Positions 6,777-15,496 are shown, counted from the stretch's first letter. The stretch is 64,000 bases of DNA from an uncultured Prochlorococcus sp. (GCA_902525585.1 CABZHQ010000002.1:1-64000), one strand, 5' to 3'. Numbers and translations: made by a program. The notes: generated from the sequence alone by a model not told the origin.

Positions 6777-8585
6777 CTAGGTCACACTAAGTATTTCTGT
6801 TATATCATCTTGAAGTTTTCTTATTTCTTTGTTAAGTCCTTCCATCTCTTTTTCTTTCAATTTGAAACTTTCTATAAGTTCCTTCTGTGTGGATTCTGGA
6901 GGTATTGGTATTTCCATATCCTTAAATTTATCCATATCTAAATTCTTTTGACCAACTCCCCTGGTAAAGGAGTAAATTTCCTTCATTCTATATAACATAA
7001 CGTAATCCATGTACTCTTGAATAACGCCTTTATGCTGTTTTACTTTAATAGTGAGACCTGAGTCATTTAAAAAAAACTTTCCTTTTACCTTCCTTACGCA
7101 TATTTCTGAAATTGCAAATCTTCCAATAACTACTCTGTCTTCTCTGTTATATGGTCTATCAGTAATAAATGATGCGTCACCACCTCCATATACATCATAT
7201 GTGGTACCTGTGTCATTTTTTTTTGTTATTCTGGTTCCATATTCTATTTGTGCTAACTCAGACAACTTATCAGTTGGGTATATAGATGAGATTTTAAAAT
7301 TCACATCATGATTCTCTAAAGGGAATTCAAAGTTTTTCTTTTTAGATATTTCTTTTTTCGTGATTGAATATTCATTATTTTGCGGATTTTTTAGATAATT
7401 TTTTACAATCTTAGAACATTTGGGAAGATCATTTTCTTTGATTGGAAGTCTCTGATCCCCAAGAGAGAACCCATCATTATTTATTTGAAAATAGAAAATC
7501 TGGTCAGTTTTTTTAAATAATAATTTATCCAAAAAAAGTATGTAAGTTTTAGCGGGAGTATATGGTTTAAAAACCCCTCTTGGTAGAGAAACAATTCCTA
7601 CAAGGGACTCATTAATAAGTGATTTTCTTAGACCAACATAATCCTTGTCTTTTCTAAATAATATTCCTTCTGGGACTATTATTGCTGCCCTACCTTTTGG
7701 AGTTAAGTGCTCATTGATGTAACTTGTAAATAATATCTCTGCTTTTTTTGAAGAAAGTGCAAATCTGTTATGAGGTTTAATTCCTCCTGTTGGAGTAAAG
7801 AACGGAGGATTTGCAAGAATTAAATCAAAGTATTCGTTCCATTTTGAATCATCTGAGAGAGTGTCATATTCGGAAATTTTTGGTTCACTTATGTTGTGTA
7901 AGTACATGTTAACAAGTGATGCCTTGATCATGCCTGGTTCAATATCGTAACCATGTATGTTTTTAGAAACATTAATTTTTTCTTCTAGGGAAATATTTTT
8001 GGCAAGAATGTATTTATAAGCAGAGATTAAAAATCCCGCAGTTCCACATGCTGGATCTAAAATTCTTTCATTTGGTTTTGGTTCGAGAAGTTCAACAATG
8101 AAATCAATTATATGTCTTGGGGTTCTAAATTGACCCAACTCTCCCTGCGATCCAGTTATTTTTAAAAGATGTTCGTATGCCGAACCCAAATCTTCAGAAT
8201 TATCATATGAGATTTGATCTAATACTATAAAAAACTCATTAAAAGTCTTGGGATCATCAATTATGCTCGGAATGTTTGAAAAAATATCTCTAAATAATTT
8301 TTCTATTGACTTTTCATTCGCGATTGCGTCAATGCCTTTTTTGAATATGTCTAATTTATCTGCACTACTATTCTTAGTATTCTTGATTTGGTCCCATGAG
8401 AACTCCTCTAAACTCCCTTTAAAAAAGTTTTTCTTGCCACCCCATGAAAGTGATTTATTGTCCATGTCATTCATGAACTTATACATAAGACCTAAAGTTA
8501 TTTGCTCCACTTGTCTCTGTGGGTCAGGGAACTTCCCAACAAGAATGTTTCTTAAAGTATTAACTTTATTTATTACTTCTGACAT
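6777..8585 (-). CDS. Type I N6-adenine methylase fused to half a specificity subunit (HsdM-S)
   Basis: 602 residues. Residues 1-135 are the HsdM N-terminal helical domain. The AdoMet site is DPACGTAGF (177-185) and the adenine methylase motif IV is NPPF (259-262). From about 438 the protein changes to a specificity domain: a target-recognition stretch (KLSELAQIEYGTRI to RGVGQKNLDMDKFKDMEIPI) ending in PPESTQKELIESF and a coiled coil (about 566-600), as in HsdS. Only one such half is present and no separate hsdS lies in the module. The enzyme should methylate host DNA and, as a dimer, may read a symmetric bipartite site. It follows hsdR by 9 bases, evidently one operon. Confidence 0.92.
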   Translation of the reverse strand: MSEVINKVNTLRNILVGKFPDPQRQVEQITLGLMYKFMNDMDNKSLSWGGKKNFFKGSLEEFSWDQIKNTKNSSADKLDIFKKGIDAIANEKSIEKLFRDIFSNIPSIIDDPKTFNEFFIVLDQISYDNSEDLGSAYEHLLKITGSQGELGQFRTPRHIIDFIVELLEPKPNERILDPACGTAGFLISAYKYILAKNISLEEKINVSKNIHGYDIEPGMIKASLVNMYLHNISEPKISEYDTLSDDSKWNEYFDLILANPPFFTPTGGIKPHNRFALSSKKAEILFTSYINEHLTPKGRAAIIVPEGILFRKDKDYVGLRKSLINESLVGIVSLPRGVFKPYTPAKTYILFLDKLLFKKTDQIFYFQINNDGFSLGDQRLPIKENDLPKCSKIVKNYLKNPQNNEYSITKKEISKKKNFEFPLENHDVNFKISSIYPTDKLSELAQIEYGTRITKKNDTGTTYDVYGGGDASFITDRPYNREDRVVIGRFAISEICVRKVKGKFFLNDSGLTIKVKQHKGVIQEYMDYVMLYRMKEIYSFTRGVGQKNLDMDKFKDMEIPIPPESTQKELIESFKLKEKEMEGLNKEIRKLQDDITEILSVT

Positions 8586-8594
8586 GTCTGATTT

Positions 8595-11030
8595 TTACAA
8601 TAATGTTTCAACCATTTGAGGGATTTTGTTAATTAATTCAGGTGATACTTTTCCTATACTTTCTGTACCAAGAGGATGATTGAAGAGTTTTCCATATTCT
8701 TTATTTTTAATGATTTCTCTATAATCCTCAGATTCATAACATGATAAAAATAAATCTTTAGCAGCGTCAAATTCCATCTCATCTATATCATTTTTAATTG
8801 AAAAATCATAAAAACTATCATCAAGATATTCATTTTTTGTTTTGATATGATCGATATGTCCAAATATATATAGGAGCAGTTCCTTCTTAGAAATTCTTCT
8901 GTCAACTCCAATAGATTCCTGTAATCTGTGTATACTATATTGATCATTTTTTGTTAAAAACTCTCTATCTAATAATTCTTCTGCTTTCTCAAAGTTCATC
9001 TTAGTAACGTTATCTCTAATAGCGGCATTATCCCTAACTTTCTCAGAGAATTTGGGATATAAATCCCTGTCTATTTTCATGACATTTTTTCCTAACTCAA
9101 TCTCAACTATTGATTCAATTGGATCTCTTTGATTGGTTTTAATCTCATCAATAACTCTTGTTTCTTTCCCATCTCCTCCACCGACTGTTGGAAGTGGCAA
9201 TATTTCATCATATTGATAATCTTGTTCAAAAAACTCATAATTGCCCATGAAGTCAAATAAAAAAAATGTATTTTTTTTTGTATTTAGCGAGTTACGACTA
9301 TCGTTTTTTACTTTGATGCACTCTTTGAAATCAAAGGTTCTTGTTCCTCTTCCTTTCATTTGAATAAAATCTGTTGGAGAAAAAATTGGTCTCATCAAGC
9401 ATATATTAAGTATATCTTCGCAATCGTAACCAGTAGTCATCATCCCAACAGTTACGCAAACCCTTGTTTTTGAAGATTTATAATTTTCATCAAACTTAGA
9501 GTTGCCGTTTAAACTATTTCTTAGATTACTAAAGTTAACTGTCATCTCCTGAGAATTAATGACAAAGGAGGTAACTTGCTCTGCAAAATCAGAATTATAA
9601 AGGTTTGGGAATTTTTTATGTGCCATTTCATTTAATATTTGAGTGACTCTAGATGCATGGTCTTGAGAAGCACAAAAAATTAATGTTTTTCCTATTTCCT
9701 CTGTGACAGGGTCTTTTTTTGCATGCTCCATAAATATCTTGCAAAACATTTTATTCGTGTCTGCTGAGAAAAATTTTTTTTCAAAATCAGATCTTTTGAA
9801 TATTGAATCAATATCATTTCCTTCACTATCTTGTGTTTGAAATATTAGACCCTTTTCTGAGAGCATTTGAGTCGTCAGTTCTGTGGTTGCCTTAATTACC
9901 CGAGGGTTAATAAGGTACCCCTCCTTAACTCCATCTTCAAGCGAATACCTATAAGTGGGAGTTCCTTCACTGCATCCAAATGTAGTGTAGGTGTCTTTTT
10001 GAAGTCTCTCTTCAAGTTGTTTTGGGTCAGTTGTAAGCAGGGAGTTAGTGTTTACAGATTTTAAAAAATTTCTAGGTGTGGCAGTAAGTCCCAACTTAAA
10101 TCCATTGAAATACTCAAAGACTCTTTTTTGTACTAATCCCAGAGATCTATGAGACTCATCTGAAATCACTAAATCAAAATCATTGTGCGTAAATATTTTT
10201 TCAAATTTATTTTTTCTTATAAATGATTGAATGGTTGAAACAACTATCTTTGCATTTCTCCAACTATCTTTATTTTCTTTCCAAATTAATGTTTTAAAAT
10301 CGTTCTTAAGCAATGATGAGAAAGAACTTTCCGTTTGCTCCTCTAATTCAACCCTGTCTACCAAAAATAATACTCTCTTTACATTAAATAGTCTAAAAAA
10401 CATTTTTATAATTGCTGCTGATGTAAGCGTTTTACCTGTTCCTGTCGCCATTTCGAGCAAAAATCTTGTTTGCCCCTCTTTTATGCTTTTTTTAACGGCA
10501 TGAAGTGCATCTAGTTGATAATCTCTAAGAAACTTAAGTTTATTTTTCGAAATAAAGTCTTCTCTTGTTGTTTCATCTATGAAGTCTACTTGTTCTGAAT
10601 AATTGCTCATAATAGATAGAGCAATATAATCTTTATCTATCTTCTCATTATTCGATATATCTGGTTTAAAAGAGTCTCTGCACTGGATTAATTTTTCTTG
10701 AGATGGGAATGTATCAATTGGTTGTGGGTTCCCATACCTAATATCCCATAGATAATGATTTACTCCATTAGATAAAATAACGAAAGGGCAATTTAATGTT
10801 TTGGCATATTTTTTTGCTTGTTTTTTTGCTGAGAGTGGATTTATTAATTCTTTCTTTGCTTCCAATGTGCATAAGTGATAATTGTTCTTATCAAGCATTA
10901 CATAGTCAGCAGATCCGGATTCGTTTGATAATTCTGTTATTACATTAGGTTTTTCTTGGTCCTCAAGAATCCAACCTGAATGCCTCAGCATGTCATTAAT
11001 TATTATTCTGGATTTCGATTCTTTTGCCAT
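8595..11030 (-). CDS. hsdR: Type I restriction endonuclease subunit R
   Basis: 811 residues from the ATG at 11030; an in-frame ATG 33 codons upstream adds a stretch unlike the family, so the inner start is preferred. The N-terminal nuclease has Asp42 and the ExK pair Glu57/Lys59 (LEAKKEL). Then a superfamily 2 translocase: Walker A ATGTGKT near 195-201, DESH at about 291-294, and a motif VI-like QMKGRGTRTFDF. It would cut unmethylated DNA after ATP-driven translocation. All key residues seem intact. It reads into the fused methylase-specificity gene 9 bases later. Confidence 0.93.
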   Translation of the reverse strand: MAKESKSRIIINDMLRHSGWILEDQEKPNVITELSNESGSADYVMLDKNNYHLCTLEAKKELINPLSAKKQAKKYAKTLNCPFVILSNGVNHYLWDIRYGNPQPIDTFPSQEKLIQCRDSFKPDISNNEKIDKDYIALSIMSNYSEQVDFIDETTREDFISKNKLKFLRDYQLDALHAVKKSIKEGQTRFLLEMATGTGKTLTSAAIIKMFFRLFNVKRVLFLVDRVELEEQTESSFSSLLKNDFKTLIWKENKDSWRNAKIVVSTIQSFIRKNKFEKIFTHNDFDLVISDESHRSLGLVQKRVFEYFNGFKLGLTATPRNFLKSVNTNSLLTTDPKQLEERLQKDTYTTFGCSEGTPTYRYSLEDGVKEGYLINPRVIKATTELTTQMLSEKGLIFQTQDSEGNDIDSIFKRSDFEKKFFSADTNKMFCKIFMEHAKKDPVTEEIGKTLIFCASQDHASRVTQILNEMAHKKFPNLYNSDFAEQVTSFVINSQEMTVNFSNLRNSLNGNSKFDENYKSSKTRVCVTVGMMTTGYDCEDILNICLMRPIFSPTDFIQMKGRGTRTFDFKECIKVKNDSRNSLNTKKNTFFLFDFMGNYEFFEQDYQYDEILPLPTVGGGDGKETRVIDEIKTNQRDPIESIVEIELGKNVMKIDRDLYPKFSEKVRDNAAIRDNVTKMNFEKAEELLDREFLTKNDQYSIHRLQESIGVDRRISKKELLLYIFGHIDHIKTKNEYLDDSFYDFSIKNDIDEMEFDAAKDLFLSCYESEDYREIIKNKEYGKLFNHPLGTESIGKVSPELINKIPQMVETLL

Positions 11031-11184
11031 AAAATAAATTCTGCCATAACTTTTTATAAATTTCCTAATAAGTGCACATAAGAGACCACAAAAAGTCATA
11101 TCAAATCCAAAAACTTCGGTTAACTTCAAAAATGGGTGAAATTTTTTGGGTTATTTTTACTAGGATTAATTTCTAGTAATTTTT

Positions 11185-11218
11185 AAAACCCCCAATTCAA
11201 AAAATTAGGGTGTTTTTT
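11185..11218. terminator. Bidirectional hairpin terminator candidate
   Basis: CCCAATT (11191-11197) pairs with AATT-A-GGG (11203-11210) with one bulged A, flanked by A and T runs on both sides. It lies upstream of hsdR between divergent directions and could insulate the module. Confidence 0.5.
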
Positions 11219-11371
11219 AATGACTAAAATTTTTAGAGTGTTACTCAGTACGTATCAATTAAATTACTTCACTCTTTAGAATTGCCTTTATTGCTTGATT
11301 TAGGTGTAGGAGAGATTTTACTTAATCAGTGGAAACAAGGATACACTTTATTAAGTAAGACCAAAAAAAAT

Positions 11372-11397
11372 ACCCTTAGAAATAGGGGTCTTTTTTT
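11372..11397 (+). terminator. Hairpin with seven-T tract
   Basis: ACCCTT (11372-11377) pairs with AGGGGT (11384-11389, one G-T wobble) around a 6-base loop, followed by C and seven T. On the minus strand the same stem is followed by an eight-T run, so it may act both ways. No gene immediately upstream explains it. Confidence 0.55.
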
Positions 11398-11416
11398 ATA
11401 TTTTTAAAGTTTTTTG

Positions 11417-11434
11417 TGTTTGTGTTTTGTTTGT
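11417..11434 (+). repeat. GT-rich direct repeat, right copy
   Basis: Identical 18 bases to 6583-6600, located 75 bases inside att copy 3. Confidence 0.55.
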
Positions 11435-11508
11435 TTTTTTTATAATATTGGTTCAGGAAACCTCGTCAGATTAGTTCTGGACTGGTCACTCTAACCTGAT
11501 GCGACTGA

Positions 11509-11520
11509 CACCCCCTCCGT
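11509..11520 (+). repeat. att copy 3 (degenerate tRNA-Ser 3' end)
   Basis: CACCCCCTCCGT matches the last 12 bases of the attachment core. It marks the right border of the island; conserved chromosomal genes follow at once. Confidence 0.75.
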
Positions 11521-11592
11521 TTAAATAGAAAGAACCGAATAATATAAACGCCCTTTTGAAACGTACTTGTTAGTATAATTTTTATTTAGATT

Positions 11593-11793
11593 ATGAGTAA
11601 AGGATTTGCCACAGATAATTTAATAACCAAAAAGTCGAAAAAAAAAGTTATTTCAAATGAACCGCAAGGCAGATTAATATCTTGGTCTCCTTGGCCACCT
11701 GCTAATTTTCAAACACGATATCCTGCTTTCCCTTTTGTTCTTACAATATTGATTATAGTAATAGGGCAATGGTATCTTTCTCTACTCAGGTGA
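11593..11793 (+). CDS. Small single-span membrane protein
   Basis: 66 residues, ATG start at 11593. Residues 1-43 are polar and basic with a distinctive SWSPWPPANFQTRYPAFPF stretch; residues 44-63 (VLTILIIVIGQWYLSLL) form one membrane helix, so the N-terminus is probably cytoplasmic. It is the first chromosomal gene after the island border. I think it is a conserved picocyanobacterial protein but do not recognise a function. Confidence 0.6.
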   Translation: MSKGFATDNLITKKSKKKVISNEPQGRLISWSPWPPANFQTRYPAFPFVLTILIIVIGQWYLSLLR

Positions 11794-11847
11794 CCCGAAA
11801 CTGATTTTTTTATTTAAATTAGGATGAATTAAGTTTGAGAATTTATT

Positions 11848-12432
11848 TTGTTTTTTTTAATTTTATTATTTGCCCACTTTCAAGCGGCAATCATCCCAAT
11901 ATTTTTAGGTATTAGATCGATCAATAAATTCAAACATATAAGTAAGAACAAATTGATACCTTTCGGCTTTGTTTTTTTAGGATTGGCATCGATTTCTGAA
12001 ATGATAGATCATACTCAAACCTCTTGGATTTATGTAGATCACTCCTCTTTATTTAATTGGTTATTTTATTCTTTCCTATCTTTAGGTCTAACATGTTTAT
12101 CAATATCAGTTATAAAAAATAAGTTTATTCAAAAAATTAATTTTTGCATTTCTTTATGTTCAATAATCTCATATTTTTTATTTGATAAAACTATTGCTCT
12201 CCTTTTTCAAGTAATAATAAGTATCCTGCTAATTATAAATTGGCAAAGAGTTTTTAAAGATTGGCTTTTTATTCTTTACCCAATATTTGGTATTTTTTTT
12301 ACGACTTTCTTTGGCTCAAGGCTCTCAATTAGTGGCGATCAATTTTGGCATGTTTTAATAGGCCCATCTGGAACAATTAGCGTTCTTACCTTTTATTTAG
12401 TATTAAAGAGATCGCACAAAAAATTTACTTAA
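11848..12432 (+). CDS. Multi-pass membrane protein of unknown function
   Basis: 194 residues with about six or seven hydrophobic segments and short polar loops; a positive cluster after the first segment suggests an exported N-terminus. No ATG is available near the start: stops precede it, so TTG at 11848 is the likely initiator. Three histidines, in the EMIDHTQTSW loop, the DHSS loop and QFWH, might bind metal, but no family is recognised. The next gene begins 7 bases after its stop. Confidence 0.6.
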   Translation: MFFLILLFAHFQAAIIPIFLGIRSINKFKHISKNKLIPFGFVFLGLASISEMIDHTQTSWIYVDHSSLFNWLFYSFLSLGLTCLSISVIKNKFIQKINFCISLCSIISYFLFDKTIALLFQVIISILLIINWQRVFKDWLFILYPIFGIFFTTFFGSRLSISGDQFWHVLIGPSGTISVLTFYLVLKRSHKKFT

Positions 12433-12439
12433 GATTCTT

Positions 12440-12769
12440 ATGAAAATATTTGTATTTGTAAGTTTTATGCTGTGCCTAGTTACAATAATATCTCCAGTTG
12501 AAATCTTTGCTGATACAGCACTTGATGTTTACATGAATGATTTTTATTCTAAATCGAATGAAGCTAGCCAGATTCTTAAAGAAATCGAAAATAGTTTAAA
12601 AGAGGGATCAAGAAAAAAAGTATGCTCTAGGCAAAGAGAGGCAGCAAGATTAGGTCTTCTAGCTAATAAATCATTAATTAAAGCCTTTGAAATAGAAGGA
12701 GCAAATCCGCCAATGCAAGCGATAAAGGCAAGTCAACAAAGATGGGAATCTATTCTGAATGAGTGCTGA
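12440..12769 (+). CDS. Small exported protein
   Basis: 109 residues. A signal peptide is clear: MKIF, a hydrophobic core to residue 20, then a likely cleavage near FADTA (residues 23-27). The mature part is helical and charged with two cysteines (CSRQREAAR and the C-terminal NEC). Those cysteines could pair in the periplasm. It follows the membrane protein by 7 bases and is probably co-transcribed with it. Function unknown. Confidence 0.65.
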   Translation: MKIFVFVSFMLCLVTIISPVEIFADTALDVYMNDFYSKSNEASQILKEIENSLKEGSRKKVCSRQREAARLGLLANKSLIKAFEIEGANPPMQAIKASQQRWESILNEC

Positions 12770-12796
12770 AGAAAATCAGTAAATCCATAAATCTTT

Positions 12797-13231
12797 TTAA
12801 ATTTGCATTCTTACAGATTTACTAATTAAGGGAATTTCAGGTTCAACTCCATAAATACATTGAGAAATCGAATAAATAAAAATACATAGTATAAATATAA
12901 AAATTATTGAGCCTAATTCAACTATGGGAAATATTCTCAAGAGATATGAAATTATTATTAAAGCAATATCAATTAATAAAGCTTGGCATGCGTTATATCT
13001 AACGAAATAGGGAACATTTGGATTTCTTACTAATCCAGCAAACAAAATTATAAATAATAAAAAACTACCAAAAGGCAAAGATTTTTCAATTATTGCTATA
13101 GGAAAAGTTAGTAATAATAGTATTTTTAAAAAAGAATATTTATAGAACAAAAAATATCCAAAAGGTATTGATGCCTTTAATGGCAAAGTATACAAAAATA
13201 CTGATGAGAGTCTTTGGAATATCTGATTCAA
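12797..13231 (-). CDS. Tic20/Ycf60 family membrane protein
   Basis: 144 residues with four hydrophobic segments. The conserved core RNPNVPYFVRYNACQALLIDI (about 68-88) is the hallmark of the cyanobacterial Tic20/Ycf60 family, whose plastid members take part in protein import through the inner envelope. In cyanobacteria the role is not settled. Length fits bacterial members. It converges on the exported-protein gene with 27 bases between. Confidence 0.85.
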   Translation of the reverse strand: MNQIFQRLSSVFLYTLPLKASIPFGYFLFYKYSFLKILLLLTFPIAIIEKSLPFGSFLLFIILFAGLVRNPNVPYFVRYNACQALLIDIALIIISYLLRIFPIVELGSIIFIFILCIFIYSISQCIYGVEPEIPLISKSVRMQI

Positions 13232-13364
13232 TATATTATTGAAATTTCGTATTTATATTTTAGCCTAATTTTTCGAACATAATAAAAAGACATACTTTTA
13301 AAAAAATAAACTTTGGCAGATGGTTATTAAATATTAGATAATTGATTCAGGTTCATAATTCAAA

Positions 13365-13754
13365 ATGCGTATCCTACATACAATGTTGAGGGTTGGAGAT
13401 TTAGATAAATCCATTGATTTCTACGTCAATAGATTAGGAATGAATTTATTACGAAAAAAGGATTACCCTCATGGAAAATTCACTTTGGCATTTGTTGGTT
13501 ATGGCTCAGAAAAAGAAAACTCAGTAATTGAATTAACTTATAACTGGGACAAAAAGTCTGAAGACTATGAGCTTGGAGATAAATATGGTCATATAGCTAT
13601 TGGAGTAAAAGATATTCATCTAATTTGCCAAGGATTAGAAAAAAATGGTTGTAAAATAACAACCAAACCTAAAACGATGAAAAACAGTACTACTGTATTG
13701 GCTTTTGTTGAGGATCCTGATGGTTATAAAATTGAACTTATTGAAAGAGATTAA
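13365..13754 (+). CDS. gloA: Lactoylglutathione lyase (glyoxalase I)
   Basis: 129 residues, one vicinal-oxygen-chelate domain pair. Metal ligands are in place: His5, Glu56, His76 and Glu124, corresponding to His5, Glu56, His74 and Glu122 in the E. coli enzyme. It converts the methylglyoxal-glutathione hemithioacetal to lactoylglutathione in the cytosol. The C-terminal [13 protein letters not shown] is characteristic. Ni/Co-type activity is likely from the short form, which is inference. Confidence 0.95.
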   Translation: MRILHTMLRVGDLDKSIDFYVNRLGMNLLRKKDYPHGKFTLAFVGYGSEKENSVIELTYNWDKKSEDYELGDKYGHIAIGVKDIHLICQGLEKNGCKITTKPKTMKNSTTVLAFVEDPDGYKIELIERD

Positions 13755-13931
13755 AAGCTCAGAAGTTTTTAATTAAATAAACAAATAACTAAAATTTAAA
13801 AAGATTGAATTATCAAATATATCGTTTTTAATTAGCAAAAAAAACACTTCTAAGATCACTTTGGATGGATTCTGCAGTTTCAATTATTGTAAAAGATTAT
13901 TTCTAAGACGAGGAATTATTAAAAATAAAAT

Positions 13932-13982
13932 TAATACATTAAACAATCTGTATTAATTCTATTTAGAATACATAGACAATCT
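13932..13982. promoter_or_regulatory. Repeat-rich segment upstream of the RHH gene
   Basis: ACAATCT occurs at 13943-13949 and 13976-13982 (33 bases apart). TAATAC (13932) faces GTATTA (13950), and ATTCT-ATTT-AGAAT forms a small hairpin at about 13955-13968. This cluster ends 40 bases before a gene for a ribbon-helix-helix protein, so it may be an autoregulatory operator. Inference only. Confidence 0.35.
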
Positions 13983-14021
13983 ATATAGATTTATATATCA
14001 TAGAATTATCTTATAAAGCTT

Positions 14022-14519
14022 ATGCCTAGTAACTGGTCAAAAATAAGAGATGAATGGCTTGATAGAACCGCGGTTGCGAAAGATGATGCTAAATGGGCAT
14101 TAGAAGCTTTAATTAATTCTGAAGAAGAGTTATTTGAAATAGAACAAAAAATAAAGAATAAAGAGGACGCTATAAGCCAAGTAAAATTTTTGAAGAAAAA
14201 GGTTAAAGAAACTATATCCTCTAAAGAAATTAGTCTCGATGATATTGCATTAAATACTTCAAATTCAAACAAAGTACAGATCTCAGTTCCATCAAATCTT
14301 ACTTATCTTTTGAAAGTTTGGGCCGCAGCAGAAGGAAGAGATCTATCAAGTGTTGCTTTTCAATGTTTAGAAACTGGTATAAGGGAAATGAAAAGCAAAG
14401 GTTCAATACCTTCAGTAGCAGTAAATAGATATGACTCGGCCTGTCATAAGAGGATTGCACTAGCAGAAGTAAACAATCTATTGGAGAAATATGAATTAGC
14501 TCAGGATGAAATCAAATAA
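14022..14519 (+). CDS. Ribbon-helix-helix-like protein with coiled-coil N-terminus
   Basis: 165 residues. Residues of about 30-70 are strongly charged and likely coiled coil. Residues 88-125 (KVQISVPSNLTYLLKVWAAA, then EGRDLSSVAFQCLETGIREM) have the strand-helix-helix pattern of CopG/Arc-type DNA-binding domains. The tail is helical. It precedes the next gene by 2 bases, so the pair forms an operon. A regulator is the best guess; I do not recognise an orthologue with known function. Confidence 0.65.
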   Translation: MPSNWSKIRDEWLDRTAVAKDDAKWALEALINSEEELFEIEQKIKNKEDAISQVKFLKKKVKETISSKEISLDDIALNTSNSNKVQISVPSNLTYLLKVWAAAEGRDLSSVAFQCLETGIREMKSKGSIPSVAVNRYDSACHKRIALAEVNNLLEKYELAQDEIK

Positions 14520-14521
14520 TT

Positions 14522-14914
14522 ATGAAAAACAGAAAAATTATTAAAGGATACAAAACATTAATATCATCAAGATTTAATGTAGATAATTCTGAAGATAAAT
14601 TCAAAGATGGAATAATTTATACTCTTTATTCTGATGAATTTAATTCACTTAAAGTTGGTTTTGCTGAAAATGATAAGGTTCTAGAAAAAAAATTATCAAG
14701 TGAAGCATTGATATTATTGGATATGAAAAAAGGCAAAAAGAAAGATCTATATTTATTAGTAACCACTCTAAAAGAACTTGGCATCAAATATTCAGACAAT
14801 TTTTATTTCAAATACTCAGGTTCTTTAATGAAACATTTATCTACTTTGGGTTGGCCTGTTGGAAGATCACTTTATAAACAACGAAAGATTAAAAAAGAAC
14901 TTGTATGTGCATAA
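14522..14914 (+). CDS. Small protein, possibly GIY-YIG/MUG113-like
   Basis: 130 residues, basic. The segment GIIYTLYSDEFNSLKVGFAE (about 31-50) resembles the opening strands of GIY-YIG/T5orf172-type domains, and KDLYLLVTTLKELG follows where a helix would be, but the usual catalytic Arg and Glu are not obvious. It is coupled to the RHH-like gene 2 bases upstream and converges on the pentapeptide gene with a 2-base gap. Function unknown. Confidence 0.6.
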   Translation: MKNRKIIKGYKTLISSRFNVDNSEDKFKDGIIYTLYSDEFNSLKVGFAENDKVLEKKLSSEALILLDMKKGKKKDLYLLVTTLKELGIKYSDNFYFKYSGSLMKHLSTLGWPVGRSLYKQRKIKKELVCA

Positions 14915-14916
14915 AT

Positions 14917-15390
14917 TTAAATGTAATCGCACTCTAAAGTTTCTCTGGTTTCTCTATTTGTAATTGGATTAGTTCCAGTAGCACTTTCACAAAATTTCCT
15001 AATAATATCTTTTGGCAAAAAAACATTTGTGAAGTCTGCGCCTTGTATTTTTACATTTTCAAACTGTGTACTATAAGCAAATGAATCCTCTAAGTTAGTA
15101 TTTGATAAATCTGTTCCATCTAAAATAGCCGAGTCTAAAGTTACTTCTCTTAAATTGGAGTTACTTAAATTAGTATCTTTCAATTTTGCTCCATAAAGAG
15201 TAGCATTTTGGAGCTCACAATCTGATAAATTTGCATCTTGTAAATCAGTCAAATAGAAAGTTGCTCCTTTTAAATCAGATCCAGAAAAATCAGCTCCAAT
15301 TAAGGATTGTTTACCATAATCCAATGCAGCGAAGCTTCTAGAAGGGAGAGTTAAAACAATCATTAAAACAGTTAAAATTATAAATCTCAT
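14917..15390 (-). CDS. Exported pentapeptide-repeat protein
   Basis: 157 residues. A signal peptide ends near SFAA (residues 18-21). Residues 30-125 are pentapeptide repeats of the A(D/N)LXX type (GADFSGSDLKGATFYLTDLQ, continuing through about eighteen units), which form a right-handed quadrilateral beta helix. The C-terminal tail has two cysteines (RKFCES and LECDYI), possibly a disulfide. Such proteins are numerous in cyanobacteria, many in the thylakoid lumen or periplasm, with unclear roles. Confidence 0.85.
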   Translation of the reverse strand: MRFIILTVLMIVLTLPSRSFAALDYGKQSLIGADFSGSDLKGATFYLTDLQDANLSDCELQNATLYGAKLKDTNLSNSNLREVTLDSAILDGTDLSNTNLEDSFAYSTQFENVKIQGADFTNVFLPKDIIRKFCESATGTNPITNRETRETLECDYI

Positions 15391-15496
15391 TTTTTGAGTA
15401 GTATTTCAATAAATTCTAACTTCTTAAGCTGAAATCTAAAAATTAATTATTTACTGAATGCTATATTTATTGAAATAACAAATCACGAACTAGGTT

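Larger units (their letters stand above)
6463..11520. mobile_element. 5.06-kb restriction-modification module between att copies
   Basis: Bounded by att copies 2 and 3 (12 shared bases, unit 5058 bp). Contents are hsdR and a fused hsdM-S plus non-coding ends. An 18-base GT-rich repeat lies near both ends (6583 and 11417). No recombinase gene is inside. The shorter, 12-base outer repeat suggests this module is the older insertion. Confidence 0.65.
11031..11592. other. Non-coding right end of the restriction module
   Basis: 562 bases without a credible gene. It holds the promoter side of hsdR, two hairpin-plus-T-tract structures, the right GT-rich repeat (11417-11434), an imperfect inverted repeat (TCAGATTAG around 11468 against CTAACCTGA around 11491) and att copy 3. 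AGGAAA...CAGAT...AGT around 11457-11476 resembles 6480-6500 next to att copy 2, hinting at shared end sequences. Confidence 0.6.

Noticed and set aside
8248-8619. 123-codon frame opposite hsdM
   Set aside because: Antisense shadow of a gene with clear motifs; hydrophobic composition is typical of reverse-strand AT-rich frames.
8595-11129. Longer hsdR start at 11129
   Set aside because: The extra 33 residues are hydrophobic and basic and not like the family; the ATG at 11030 begins the expected nuclease domain.
1-11520. Prophage
   Set aside because: No capsid, portal, large terminase or tail gene is visible; only a recombinase and accessory genes.
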